64,000 nucleotides of DNA, taken from Scytalidium lignicola (lineage: Eukaryota; Ascomycota; Leotiomycetes). Of this stretch, positions 35,044-45,070 are shown piece by piece. Every line of letters begins with the position of its first letter. The stretch's first letter is position 1. The DNA is taken from NCBI GenBank assembly GCA_002812745.2, contig NCSJ02000039.1, positions 62,001-126,000 of the forward strand, read 5' to 3'. The notes beneath the pieces were generated by a model, which ran no database searches, was not told the DNA's origin, and worked only from the letters and a program-made list of their open reading frames with translations. Made by a program: the position numbers and the translations under genes.

Positions 35044-35834
35044 TCAACCTTTCACATCGGCAACTTCCTCTCTCCATCCCCAACCAGCAGGGACGGCATC
35101 TCCGTGTTTTGTCATACCGTAAGCTTCGCATATGCGGATGACGGTTTTACGTACTGCCTTGACCTCTTCAACCGTTGCTCCTAAATTTAAGGCACCCCTT
35201 AAATGACCCTTCAACTGAGCATTGAGCTGGACGAATATTAGTAATAACGAAAGTAAAAGAGGGTATTATCCCATACATCTTGAGGTATTAATGCCGCAAT
35301 CAGCACGAAGCTGCTCTCGGCCGCTGATAGTATATTTATATCGCTCAGGATATAAGCGTACATAAGTCGAGCAACTAATCCAAGGTCTTCCGTCCCCGAT
35401 CGATCCATCTGTCCCATTACTCTTCCCGAGACCTTACCATATACGTTCTGGAAATAGGTTTCCCCTCGGTATAGTACTTCAGGTACTGGCGTCTCGTATA
35501 TATCTTTGCGCCTCGAGGTTGATGAATGTCCGGTTGATTCATCTAGAAACTCTGGAGGAGTCACTTCTTTTAAAGCAAGAATTGAATTGATTGTCTATAT
35601 TTATTAGAGAATAAAATGATGATAACAACCACATTTTGAAAATGGTATTAGGGGAAAAGTCACTTGGTTGATACCTTTGGAACACCTCCTACGGCTGATG
35701 CTTTGATTAAGGCTTCTCGTATCTTTCTGGTGATTTTTAAGGGGATACTTAAATCCTCCACAGAGTTACCTAAATCCTCCACAAACCACCGATACCGGCA
35801 TGCCCGGACCAACGTTTCCCATAGTAATTTGTTA
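35044..35834 (-). pseudogene. Carboxymuconolactone-decarboxylase-like (CMD family) gene, 5' end cut off at the pogo element
   Basis: Three exons on the minus strand (from the element edge at 35834 down to 35675, then 35594-35277, then 35226-35044) join in phase 0 across GT-AG introns. They read IREALIKASAVGGVPK, then SSFVLIAALIPQD, then LNAQLKGHLRGALNLGATVE, ending AVPAGWGWREEVADVKG. This is the CMD/AhpD-like fold seen in fungal homologues. The visible part covers about 218 codons. The first exon is open right up to the transposon boundary and no start codon of the right kind lies before it, so the N-terminus is missing. Across the element, the frame would soon meet a stop. The remaining exons carry no stops, so the truncation may be recent. 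Confidence 0.7.
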
Positions 35835-35971
35835 ATCGTCGGGCCTCAGGCACGCGCATTGCCCGACTTTAGTCGCATTCGCTCCTAGTCGGTGGCAGCA
35901 AAGTGTGGTCGAAAAGCAAAGTGTGGTCGCGTATTTTTTTTCTATGGGAAACCCACACAAATTGAATACTA
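35835..35971. repeat. Left terminal inverted repeat with internal tandem 15-mers
   Basis: It begins ATCGTCGGGCCTCAGG and contains the palindrome CGACTTTAGTCG. Two copies of AGCAAAGTGTGGTCG (15 bases) stand 3 bases apart near 35897-35929. Subterminal repeats of this kind usually bind the transposase's helix-turn-helix domains. Confidence 0.85.
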
Positions 35972-36020
35972 ACCACCTTTAACATTCTATTTTTTGAATA
36001 TATCCTTCGATTCTGTTACC

Positions 36021-38084
36021 ATGTCAACTCCAAAAAAAAGAACGTATTATTCAGGCAAAAGCCTGGCTGGCTGAGAATCCTACAGAGAGCTAATCAGTGG
36101 CAGCTAAGTTATTTAGACTTAATAAATCAACACTGAATATGGCAATTCGAAGGGGTTCCAAACCTAACCTCCAACGAGGTGGTCACAACAAAATATTAAC
36201 TACTAGCCAAGAACAAGCTGTACATAGATTTATCAAGTCATATCTTCAAAATAGTCAGCTTCCTACTAAGGAAGTCATATTTGGAGCTATATGCTACCTT
36301 TGGAAACAACATGAACAATCTCCACCCTCTCAGACCTGGTTTTGCAGGTGGTGGAAAGGTCAACCTTTACTCCACAAAATCAAGACTAAACTTATTGCTC
36401 AAAAACGCGTTACTGCTCAAGATCTGGAAGAAGTCAATGATTGGTTCAATCGTTACAAAATAGCCCTCAAAAAGTATGATATCCATAAGCATAATTTATA
36501 TAATTTCGACGAATCAGGATTTCGCATTGGTTGTCCTAAAGGTGTGGAGGTATTAGTACCTATTGAATTGACTGAAGTGAGAGTTTTACTACCATGGCAC
36601 TTACCTTAATTCAAAGCTAATGATGTATTAGCTTTATTCTTTGAGCCCTGAAAATCGTCGATCTGTCACTATGATTGAGACTATATGTGCAAATGGAATG
36701 ACTCCTATACTACCTGTAGCTATTGTTCAAGGCAAATACCATATGGTATCATGGTATGAGGACCATTTAAAGCATTCCAAAGTGGTTCATTTATCAGAGA
36801 ATGGATACACAACTAATAATATTAGTTTACAATTCCTAGAGCATTTTATTCAACATACACATGCAGGTTCTAATCAACCATATAAGCTATTATTAATGGA
36901 CAATCAAACTAATCATATGAACCCTGATTTTACCTTATTAGCTCGCAAAAACAATGTGGTTCCATTCACATTTCCTGCTCATTTAACACATTGTATGCAA
37001 CCTCTTGATGTAGGAGTATTTCAGCCATACAAGCATTGGCACAATAAGGCTGTTCAAAGTGCTACTGAATCACTTGATTTCGAATATACCATGGCTTCNT
37101 TTTTTTCGCGATTTGCCAGGGATTCGTAAGCAAACCTTCAAGAAAGCTACTGTCCAGAATGCTTTCAGGAAAGCTGGTATGTGGCCTGTTGATAAGGAAG
37201 TAACCTTTATTCTCATGAGGAAATATGTCAAAGATGAGACCAAAATAATGGTCAAGGAACCTGGATTACCTACACCAGGAACTCCTATTACAATTTGACA
37301 GGTTCAATATCAGCTTAGAGAATTTAAGCCAAAGATCATGGATCTCTTAAGCTCTCCATCTCAACGCAAGTTTGATTCCTTTACTCGTGGTTCTGAATCA
37401 ATATTAGATGAAAGTGAGCTTACCAGGCTTGAACGTGATATGGCATATCGACGTATACAAGATCTCATAGCAAAAAAGCCATCCAACAGGAAAAGGCTTC
37501 AGAAAGGAGGAGAATTAACACAGGAACAGGCACAGGCTATAAAACAGGAGAAGGAGCGCAAAGAAGCATAGAAAGCAGCTAATAAGGAAGTGAGAATGCT
37601 ACGTCAAATAGCTAATAAGGAGAGAAAAGATCAAAAGGCTGCATGGGTAGCATGGCGTAAAAAAGAGGCACTCAGAAAGAAAGCAATCAAACAGCTTCCC
37701 CGTGGTGTAACGGGTGTTCCTGAGCTGTATAAGGAGCATACTCCACCACCCTTCATAAAGCCTGGCAAAGAGCCAGTTAATCAGAAACCTTCAGTTACAC
37801 CTACAGCCGATATAGCAGATATTCCACTCTACAGGCCACCTCAAACTCCTGTTCAACAGCTAGTCAGAACAAGCTTTGCAAGGCCTGAGCCACTGGAGGA
37901 GCTACAACAGGAGCAGGAGCAGGAGCAGGAACATGAAGGAGGGGTAAGCGATGCCTCAATGGAAAGTTATATACGGCTAGATTTAGAAGGAGAAATTGGT
38001 TACAATTCCAGCAATTTCAGTGATTCAGGTGATTCATCAGATTCAGAGGAACTGGATGAGAGTGGATATGTCAAGTTATGGTAG
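36021..38084 (+). pseudogene. Pogo/Fot1-type transposase, interrupted by stops and a small frameshift
   Basis: A likely start ATG at 36021 is followed by a frameshift at a run of eight A, then an in-frame TAA at 36091-36093. The helix-turn-helix/CENP-B part follows (KLFRLNKSTLNMAIRRGSKP; SQTWFCRWWKGQ). The catalytic acids are visible: Asp in NFDESGFRIG, Asp in LLLMDNQTNHM, and Asp in HCMQPLDVGVF with 35 residues between the last two (D35D). A stop and a frame change lie at 36607-36640 between the first two acids. An apparent frameshift at 37099 vanishes if the ambiguous base there is dropped. TGA (37296-37298) and TAG (37569-37571) interrupt the C-terminal part, which is rich in Lys, Glu and Gln and ends in an acidic Ser-rich tail. 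All three in-frame stops could arise from CAA, CGA or CAG by one C-to-T change, as RIP would do. Confidence 0.85.
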
Positions 38085-38085
38085 C

Positions 38086-38222
38086 TAGTATTCAATTTGT
38101 GTGGGTTTCCCATGGAAATAAAATACGCGACCACACTTTGCTTTTCGACCACACTTTGCTGCCACCGACTAGGAGCGAATGCGACTAAAGTCGGGCAATG
38201 CGCGTGCCTGAGGCCCGACGAT
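38086..38222. repeat. Right terminal inverted repeat
   Basis: Inverted copy of the left end, including the paired 15-mers near 38127-38160. The mismatches fall in the inner T/A run and one T/C position. Confidence 0.85.
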
Positions 38223-38320
38223 TAATATGTTCTTAACCTTATAATATCAAAAGATATCTTCTCTTAATAGCTTTTATTATACTTCATATCTAAGTTTTAA
38301 GTTTAAATGTTAATATACTT

Positions 38321-38593
38321 TTAAACTTTAATATTATTTACTAATGATATTAGATAATTGTTGTCCTTGACTCTTATGCTAAGTCTAAGTTGTTTTATAA
38401 CTTGTTCATTGATAAAATTTCTTTTAACTCTTGAATTAATCAAGGCTTTTACTAACTTTCCACACAATTCTATGTCTATGTATAATGAACCTTTATTATT
38501 TATAAAGTAAAGATTAACATTCTCAACATTGTTGATTGATACATTATCTTTGATTTCTAAGTTCTTAGTATTTTCCTCTAATTCCTTGAACAA
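38321..38593 (-). pseudogene. gypsy retropepsin (aspartic protease) remnant
   Basis: The open frame contains LVKALINSRVKRNFINEQVI, which has the spacing of the retropepsin active site, where Asp-Ser-Gly-Ala/Thr would be expected. Here the Asp reads Asn and the Gly and Ala positions have changed, so it is inactive. After the stop at 38321, protease-like residues continue in the same frame to 38225, where the pogo transposon begins. Confidence 0.65.
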
Positions 38594-39679
38594 TGTTGTT
38601 TATCTCTTAATAAGATTTCTTAATCTTAGTCTATCTAAGCTTTTATCATTTATAAATGCATATGCATCTTGTACTTATTTTACTATTTCATTTCCAAAGT
38701 ATTCTCTTATCTTAGTAATAAAGATGTTACTTTCTACAAGAATTCNTTTTTATAGAATTTAAAGGGTATATTGTTACTTCCTAGTTGAACTGTTAATCAA
38801 TCCTTTGTAATAACTTATCCTCTTTTAATAATACAATAAGTAACTTCAAAGGTAATGAATCTTCTTCTAGTTTGTCAACTATAAGTAATACTTCTGTATC
38901 TTAATTAGTTAGTTTGACAATTATCTTAACTAGTTCTCTTTATTCTTGTTAAGTATAATATTGTTCAGTTTCAAGCAATTGTTTTACTGATTTTCCTAAA
39001 CCTTAGATTTCTCTGTATTAAGTTTTTACTTTTACTTAGTCTTACTAATAAGTTATTATCAGAAGTTCCTTATGTTGTATGTTGTTTCTTTCTTATACAA
39101 CATAGCTTAACCCNTTTTTTAATTATCATTTAGGCTTCTTCAAGCATTTGATCAAAATTGTCTTAGATTTAAGTTCTTTCTATGAGTAAGAGGAATTCAT
39201 ATATTCTTTTCTTTATAATGATACTCTAGAGGTTAATCTTATAGACTAGAGTAAGATCTCTAATATCAAGTTTATATACCTTGACAATCATTTCTTCTTA
39301 TTATATAGTTTTATAAAGTTGACTTTTGTCTAGGATTTCCTATCCTCTTAGTCTTTGCATATTAATCATAAGATAATATTTCAAGATTAATAACTCTTTA
39401 AAAATAGGATATTATTTCGTTAGTATAACTTTAAAGTCTAGTAGTATAATCATCTAAATTCTATTAACTCCAAGAATTGATCTTCATCTGCCTTAGTCTT
39501 TGATTTGGTTATTGTCTTGAGGATGTCTTTTGTGCTAAGTCCNTTTTTATAAGTATAAAATCTGTTTTAAAGATTCTTGTTATTATTATTTTATCTACAT
39601 TAGTTTTAACAGTAAATTATAATATAATTACTAAGTCTTAACAATCTTCTTTACTTAATAAGTTTCCTTCTTCACNTTT

Positions 39680-40977
39680 TTAAGTCTTCTTCTTTTGAAG
39701 ATTTTGATAAGATATTTATAATTCTTAGAATTCTTATAACTTTAACTTTAATTATTATACTTGACTTGTTGTCTTTCTTATAAGTATTTGTTATATATCC
39801 TAAAAGTCTATACTTAAAATACAACTTGTTTTTTCTTCTTTTATCAAGTTCTTCAAAGGAAATTCTAAAGGAATTCCCTTTCTTACTTTTTCCTTCAATG
39901 TACTTCTTTCCTTTCCCTTTAAAGGTTTTTCCTTTCTTTATAACATCTAATTCTATAAGGTCTCCTTGATCTTTCTTGTTGTTAGTCCTTCTTCAATTGA
40001 AGTAAGATCCTCTTTTCTTGTCCAAGATCATCTTATATTATTTATTCCTAATTTTAATAAACAAGTTAACAAGAGTGTTAAATGTGATAATTATAAGTCA
40101 TCAATATAATTCCTCCTTGATAGAATCCTTAAGCTTAGTCTTATACTAGTATATATATGCTTCTTCTCCTTAATTGACTAATACTGTATATTAACGATAA
40201 AGTATTACATATTCACTAAAGCTCTTGGTTTGTCTAAGATAAGCTAATTATCTTTTGGTATTCCNTTTTTTCATTAACATCCTTATACAAGCATTTGAAT
40301 TCTCTTGTATAGTTTTCCTAACTTGTAAAGATGTTGATTACTCCTTGGTTTGTTATTCCTTTATTTGTTGTAAACCATTTGTCCTTAAAAGGTTGAAACC
40401 AAGTTTTAACTACTCCTCTCAAGTATGTTGATGCTTATAAAACCTTATGTGTATCTTCAGGCAATAAGTAATTGTTCAATATTAAATAGGTTCTGGTTTG
40501 AGCAAGATATACCTTAAACTTCTTTTTATCCTCATAGAATAAGTCTGGTTTAATAATTTTAACTTCTCTAAGCATTACTATTAAAGCTTGTTCTACATTA
40601 CTCTCTGGTTTAGAGTTTAGATCAAGGTCTGGACTTAGAGCTCTTGGTACTAGCTCTTGGTCAGGTTTAGGTAATAGCAGTATTAGTTTCTTTCTTGTAA
40701 CTCTTGATGATTCTCTAACAATTGATCTTTTTGTTGACTTAGTAAGTTACTTTAATAATATAACAACTTCTTCTAATATTCTTTTCTGGATGTTAATTTC
40801 CTTAATAGTCTGGTTCTCACCTTGGTCTCTTTTAAAACTATCTTCTAAACTTTCCTCAGATACTTCTTCAAATCCTTCTTCAGATTTTTCTTTAAAACCT
40901 TCTTTAAAACCTTTATCAAGTTGTTGTTCATTATTGTTATCTATTAATATGTTTATTTTNAAATCCTGATTTATCAA
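39680..40977 (-). pseudogene. gypsy gag remnant with mutated zinc knuckle
   Basis: Minus-strand translation, through stops, gives a gag-like core: TYLILNNYLLPEDTHKVL, then LRGVVKTWFQPFKDKW and YTREFKCLYKDVNEK, then FSEYVILYR and GEEAYIY, the usual capsid-region landmarks of fungal Ty3/gypsy elements. An acidic leader at 40977-40747 precedes it. At 39780-39821 the spacing of a CX2CX4HX4C knuckle is kept exactly, but all four metal-binding positions read Tyr, each explained by one G-to-A or C-to-T change. The region is dead by any standard. Confidence 0.75.
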
Positions 40978-41009
40978 GATAAGTAATGTTCAAAATGTTA
41001 TAAAACTAT

Positions 41010-41340
41010 GTTATCCAAGTTATTAGATAACCAAGGGTAAAGTAAATATTCAAGGACAGCAGAAATATATAATATAAGAACAAGTAACTAAGTTAAAGAT
41101 AAGATCTAATAATGTATTTAAGTTAAATACAAGGAGTTTACTCTTATGTTCTTATAATATACTTATATAGATAATAAAATATCTGTGGACCCTTAGACCC
41201 TCAAGTCCCCAAGTCCTAAGCTGATGGACCCTAGACCTCCTAAGTCTTAAGTCCATATCATGTGACTATTTAATTGTTAAGTTCTTTTGTACAAGCATAT
41301 TTGTACTAAGCCTCAGGCTTATACCAATTAACATGTTACA
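41010..41340 (-). repeat. Candidate 5' LTR of the gypsy fragment
   Basis: Read on the minus strand it would begin TGTAACATGTTAATTGG at 41340 and end near a GGATAACA, about 330 bases later, just before the gag frame. The TG...CA borders fit an LTR, but no second copy is in the window, so this is tentative. It holds a less AT-rich patch of ACCCTAGAC/CCTAAGTC-like words around 41205-41260. Confidence 0.35.
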
Positions 41341-41589
41341 ACAAAACCTATAACATCTTACTTATATTCTTTAACCTTTGGATGTCAAAATATTCTAATT
41401 ATATAAGTATAACCATAAGAAAGCTATATATTAAGTACTTTAACATTTAAAACTAGAATACACAATTGTTTTCTTCCTTTATGATTTACATCAAATTCAA
41501 GAACAAACCTTTTAATAAGATATTATATAACATGCTTTTTATAATAGTAGTATATAACTAATCAATGTTTAAAAAGCACTTACTCAACT

Positions 41590-42330
41590 TTGATCATATT
41601 CTATTCTTAAGTGTTTAATAAAACCAAAGTTACTAACACTTTCATTTATACCTAGAATTGTACAACATAATATTCAAGTACTTAAAGAGCTTAAAGACTA
41701 TATTCCAAAAGTATTCTCTAACCCTTCTGCATAACATTTCTTATCAACTCTTAAAGGTACTAAATATACTCTTAAATCAGTTGATTTAACTTAAGTTGAG
41801 CAAGTTATTACTATATCAACCTAAAAATAATTAACAGATGCTAAGGCAAGAAGTAGGAAAAGAATAATGTAGTCTAGAAATNAAAAAGAATCTTTTTGAC
41901 CTTCATAAGTTAATTAGAGTAAAGAAAAGGGAAGAAGAAGAAGCTTTAGAGAAACAAGTTAAAACTCTACAGAAAAAGCAAGAATCGATGTTGTAGAAGG
42001 TATATCTGGAGGATTTGAAGACTTAGAAGGCAAAAGAGAAAGTACATAAAGCTACAATTGTATATATTACAAAATACAAGACAACAAGATATCACCTTGT
42101 ATTGTTAGAATTATTAGTGGAAACACCAAATAAACCAGTTGATCTAGTTACAATTAAAGAATCTACAACTATATTAGATGGTAACGACGACAACGACGAT
42201 GATGATATCGATATAATATTAAAAAGCACATATATGAGGAGGTTAATTTCAACTATAGATGATCTTATTATTGGAGAAACTACTGAACAAGAAGCAAGAG
42301 CTATTAAAGCATCATGGATAGATTAAGATT
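41590..42330 (+). pseudogene. Degraded plus-strand coding relic, probably a second transposase C-terminus
   Basis: Plus-strand translation with stops gives a Lys/Arg/Glu-rich coiled-coil segment (REEEEALEKQVKTLQKKQES) and then an open run at 42102-42326 with an Asp repeat (DGNDDNDDDDIDI). The order of a short Thr/Leu-rich block, basic residues and a coiled coil is reminiscent of the C-terminal part of pogo/Fot1-type transposases, but no catalytic motif is left. RIP-like AT richness ends near 42350. Confidence 0.4.
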
Positions 42331-42447
42331 TTGTAGAATTAGACTAATATTTTCATCGTAGCATAGGTAATTTTCTTTGTTTAGATAGAAATTGTATGGC
42401 AATTTGTATGGGTTAGCTATCTCGCGAAAGGTGACGAGCTTTTTTTG

Positions 42448-42469
42448 CCAACCACCCCTAGGTGGTTGG
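42448..42469. repeat. Short perfect hairpin at the edge of the AT-rich block
   Basis: CCAACCACC and GGTGGTTGG (9-bp arms) flank a 4-base loop. A T run precedes it. A second short palindrome (CCGACT...AGTCGG) lies near 42569-42588. Both sit where base composition returns to normal and may be the border of the decayed element. Confidence 0.55.
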
Positions 42470-42744
42470 TAGCGAAAATTTCCCACCGTCCGAGCGCCCA
42501 CCAACTATTAGACAAAAATACGCGCCTGTAGGTATTGTTACACATAAATCCCGCTCCCCCCGCAACGCCCGACTGAAACTAAAGTCGGTGTCAACACCGC
42601 TGAAATGATGCTAGATTCAGACATTTTCAGGCCCAGAAAATGTGGAAAATGCTGTTACCAGGTTCCACCGTAGTCCACCATGACTGCAACCAGCTAGAAA
42701 ATTTCTACAGATAAAGAGCCGTTCTGCCAAGAATGTCATAGGGA

Positions 42745-44688
42745 ATGCTACTCTACAATCCTCCTATCTATGAACTGCCGGAACGAAAAATGCACAAATT
42801 TCCCTTGACTCCGGTCTCTGAATCTGATGCACTATCTCAGTCACAGACTGATACGGAACGGTGTAGCAGTGAGCTAGAAAACTTAGAGTTAGATCGAATC
42901 AACACCTATCGCCTACAACAAAGGGCCACAGTCGGCTCCGTCCAGAGTAAAGCTTTGTCTTTAGAAAAATGTCTCCCCATGGGCGCTGGCAAGCCCTTTC
43001 CATCTCCATTACCGGATCCTGAAGGCTATGTTGTTGAGTTTGATGGTTCCGATGATCTAAAACATCCACAGAACTGGAAGTTTTTCACCAAGTACCTTAG
43101 CCCCTTTTCTTTAACCCTCTTCCCTTTTCTTGCCTGTACTTCCATCAATCATTGATTTTTTAATAAATATTTTTTTACTTCTTAAATAGTAATGAAGTGA
43201 GTCACAAAGACACAGTTATACTAACAATTGAGCCCGATATTCAGACTCTATGTTTCATGCTGTGCCTGCTATGGTACCTTAACCGCATCATTTGCCAGCG
43301 CGATCTTTGCAGCCGGTATCCAAGGATCAAGCAAAGAATTTGACGTCAGTGCAGAAGTTACTACACTAGGAACCACAGTCTATGTCCTTGGATTCGCTGC
43401 CGGCCCATTACTATGGGCCCCAGCTTCAGAACTAATCGGACGACGATGGCCTCTAACGATCGGCATGTTGGGAGGTGGCATCTTTTGCATTTCTTCGGCC
43501 GTGGCTAAAGATATACAGGCACTAATAATTTGCCGTTTCTTTGCTGGGATGTTTGGTGCTAGTCAGTTATCTGTTGTTCCGGCAGTGCTTGCGGACCTCT
43601 TTAACAATGTCCATCGCGGCTTTGCGATTACGTTGTATTCACTCACCGTCTTCGCTGGGCCCTTTTCTGCTCCTTTTATTGGTAGCTTTATAGCAACGAG
43701 TTATCTCGGGTGGAGATGGACTCTTTATATTCCAGCCTTGATCACCTTTCTAGGTGCAGCATTAGACCTGCTATTTCTGAGGGAAACTTATGCACCATAT
43801 ATTCTAGTTCAAAAAGCAGCTGAAATTCGACGTCAGAGCCACAACTGGGGAGTTCACGCTCGGTTGGATGAGGTTGAAATAAACTTCAATGAACTGATTC
43901 AAAACAACTTCACACGTCCTCTGAGGATGTTGATCACCGAACCGATTGTGCTTTTAATTTCGCTATACATGGCTTTTATCTATGGGCTTGTCTATGCTCT
44001 CCTCAAAGCATATCCGTATGTTTTCGAGAATATATATGGGATGGGCCCTGGCATTAGTGGGTTGCCATTTTTAGGGATCATTATTGGTAATGTCTTGGGG
44101 TGTGCTTTTATTTTGTCACAGCATACAGTCTATGTTAGAAAACTGATTGCGAACAACAATGTCCCTATCCCAGAATGGCGTCTGTCACCAGCAAGTGCAG
44201 GAGCTGTGTCATTTACTATTGGAATTTTTTGGTAAGTACATTAGATTGAGTATTAGCACTTCGAGTTGGCATTTGCTAATGACTGCTAGGTTTGGTTGGA
44301 CTGGCTTCAACTCATCAATCCACTGGATGGTGCCAACAGCAGCAGGGGTGATGATTGGTTTTGGCATTCTATGCATTTTCCTACCTTGTTTTAACTACCT
44401 TATTGACTCATATCTTCCTTTGTAAGTTCTCGTGACAAGATTCAGGAAGCTCCTTCTAATCTAGTTTTCGATAGAGCTGCCTCGACAGTTGCAGCTAACA
44501 TCATTTTTCGATCTGCCGTCGCAGCTGGATTCCCACTATTTAGCTTGCAGATGTTTGAAAGACTTGGTGTACAATGGGCATGTACTGTGCTGGGTTGTCT
44601 TGCGGCTATCATGATTCCAATTCCTTTTGCCTTTCAGAAATACGGACCATGGCTTAGGACAAAGAGTAAACTTGCCCACTGTCCTTGA
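42745..44688 (+). CDS. MFS transporter, drug:H+ antiporter (DHA1) type
   Basis: Four exons (42745-43091, 43245-44231, 44290-44421, 44475-44688) join in phase to give 559 residues. After a 115-residue cytoplasmic leader with charged and Ser-rich sequence ([13 protein letters not shown] is the usual lead-in), the membrane part begins. The motif [20 protein letters not shown] followed by GRRWPL matches MFS motif A, and [19 protein letters not shown] covers helix 4. The rest of the 12 helices are visible, ending with [20 protein letters not shown] and a short basic tail. Such proteins export drugs, toxins or polyamines from the plasma membrane; the substrate is unknown. It is the first intact gene right of the transposon island. 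Confidence 0.88.
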
Positions 44689-45070
44689 TGAACGCTTTGC
44701 CGTCGCCACAATCTAGCGTTTAATACTAATTTATATAAAGACTAGCACAGCTATGACTTATAATTCTAATAATTAATATAATTTGAGAAATTATCTAGTT
44801 ACAGACTTGCTCTGAAATAAGTTAATGCCTCCATGTCAATTAAATTTGACCATATGAATGCCAATAAATATATTTCGTTTCCGTTTATGTCTCAAGGATC
44901 AGGTTACAATATCTAATATCATTACTACTCAAAGGCCGTGGCAATCATCTATGCTATTCGTTAAAATGAAATATCTTCGACTTAAATAAATTGCCTAAAT
45001 ATCCTCACAAAGAGATACATTTCCCTTCTCTTTTCTCCTTTCTTTTTATATATATTTAAACTTAAGCAGC
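44689..45070. other. Convergent 3' intergenic region
   Basis: About 380 AT-rich bases between the MFS and mannosidase stop codons. Nothing else is recognised. Confidence 0.5.

Larger units (their letters stand above)
35835..38222 (+). mobile_element. Pogo/Fot1-type DNA transposon with 137-bp terminal inverted repeats
   Basis: The 2,388-bp element is flanked by TA on both sides (35833-35834 and 38223-38224), the target preference of the Tc1/mariner superfamily. Its ends at 35835-35971 and 38086-38222 are inverted copies that I can align with only two or three differences, identical over about the first 100 bases. Inside lies a transposase of the CENP-B/DDE1 (pogo, Fot1) type, broken by stops. 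Near-identical ends point to a young copy, in contrast with the heavily decayed retrotransposon next to it. The left flank is the CMD gene, the right flank a gypsy fragment, so the element stands at a chimeric junction. Confidence 0.9.
38225..41340 (-). mobile_element. RIP-degraded Ty3/gypsy retrotransposon fragment (LTR?-gag-protease), minus strand
   Basis: This block is extremely AT-rich and has frequent stops in every frame, but faint homology survives on the minus strand in the expected order from high to low coordinates: a candidate LTR (about 41340 to 41010), a gag polyprotein with CCHC-knuckle remains (40977 to about 39680), and a retropepsin remnant (38593-38321). Reverse transcriptase and integrase, which should follow, are absent: the element ends abruptly at 38224 against the pogo transposon, with protease-like codons running to the edge. 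The Ns at 38746, 39113, 39543, 39676, 40265 and 40960 lie beside homopolymers. Confidence 0.75.

Noticed and set aside
37059..37298. Separate open frame as a second gene in the pogo element
   Set aside because: It is the same transposase frame, split only by the ambiguous base at 37099.
42102..42326. Asp-rich open frame as an intact small gene
   Set aside because: Preceding codons in the same frame contain stops and it lies in RIP-like DNA; better seen as a relic.
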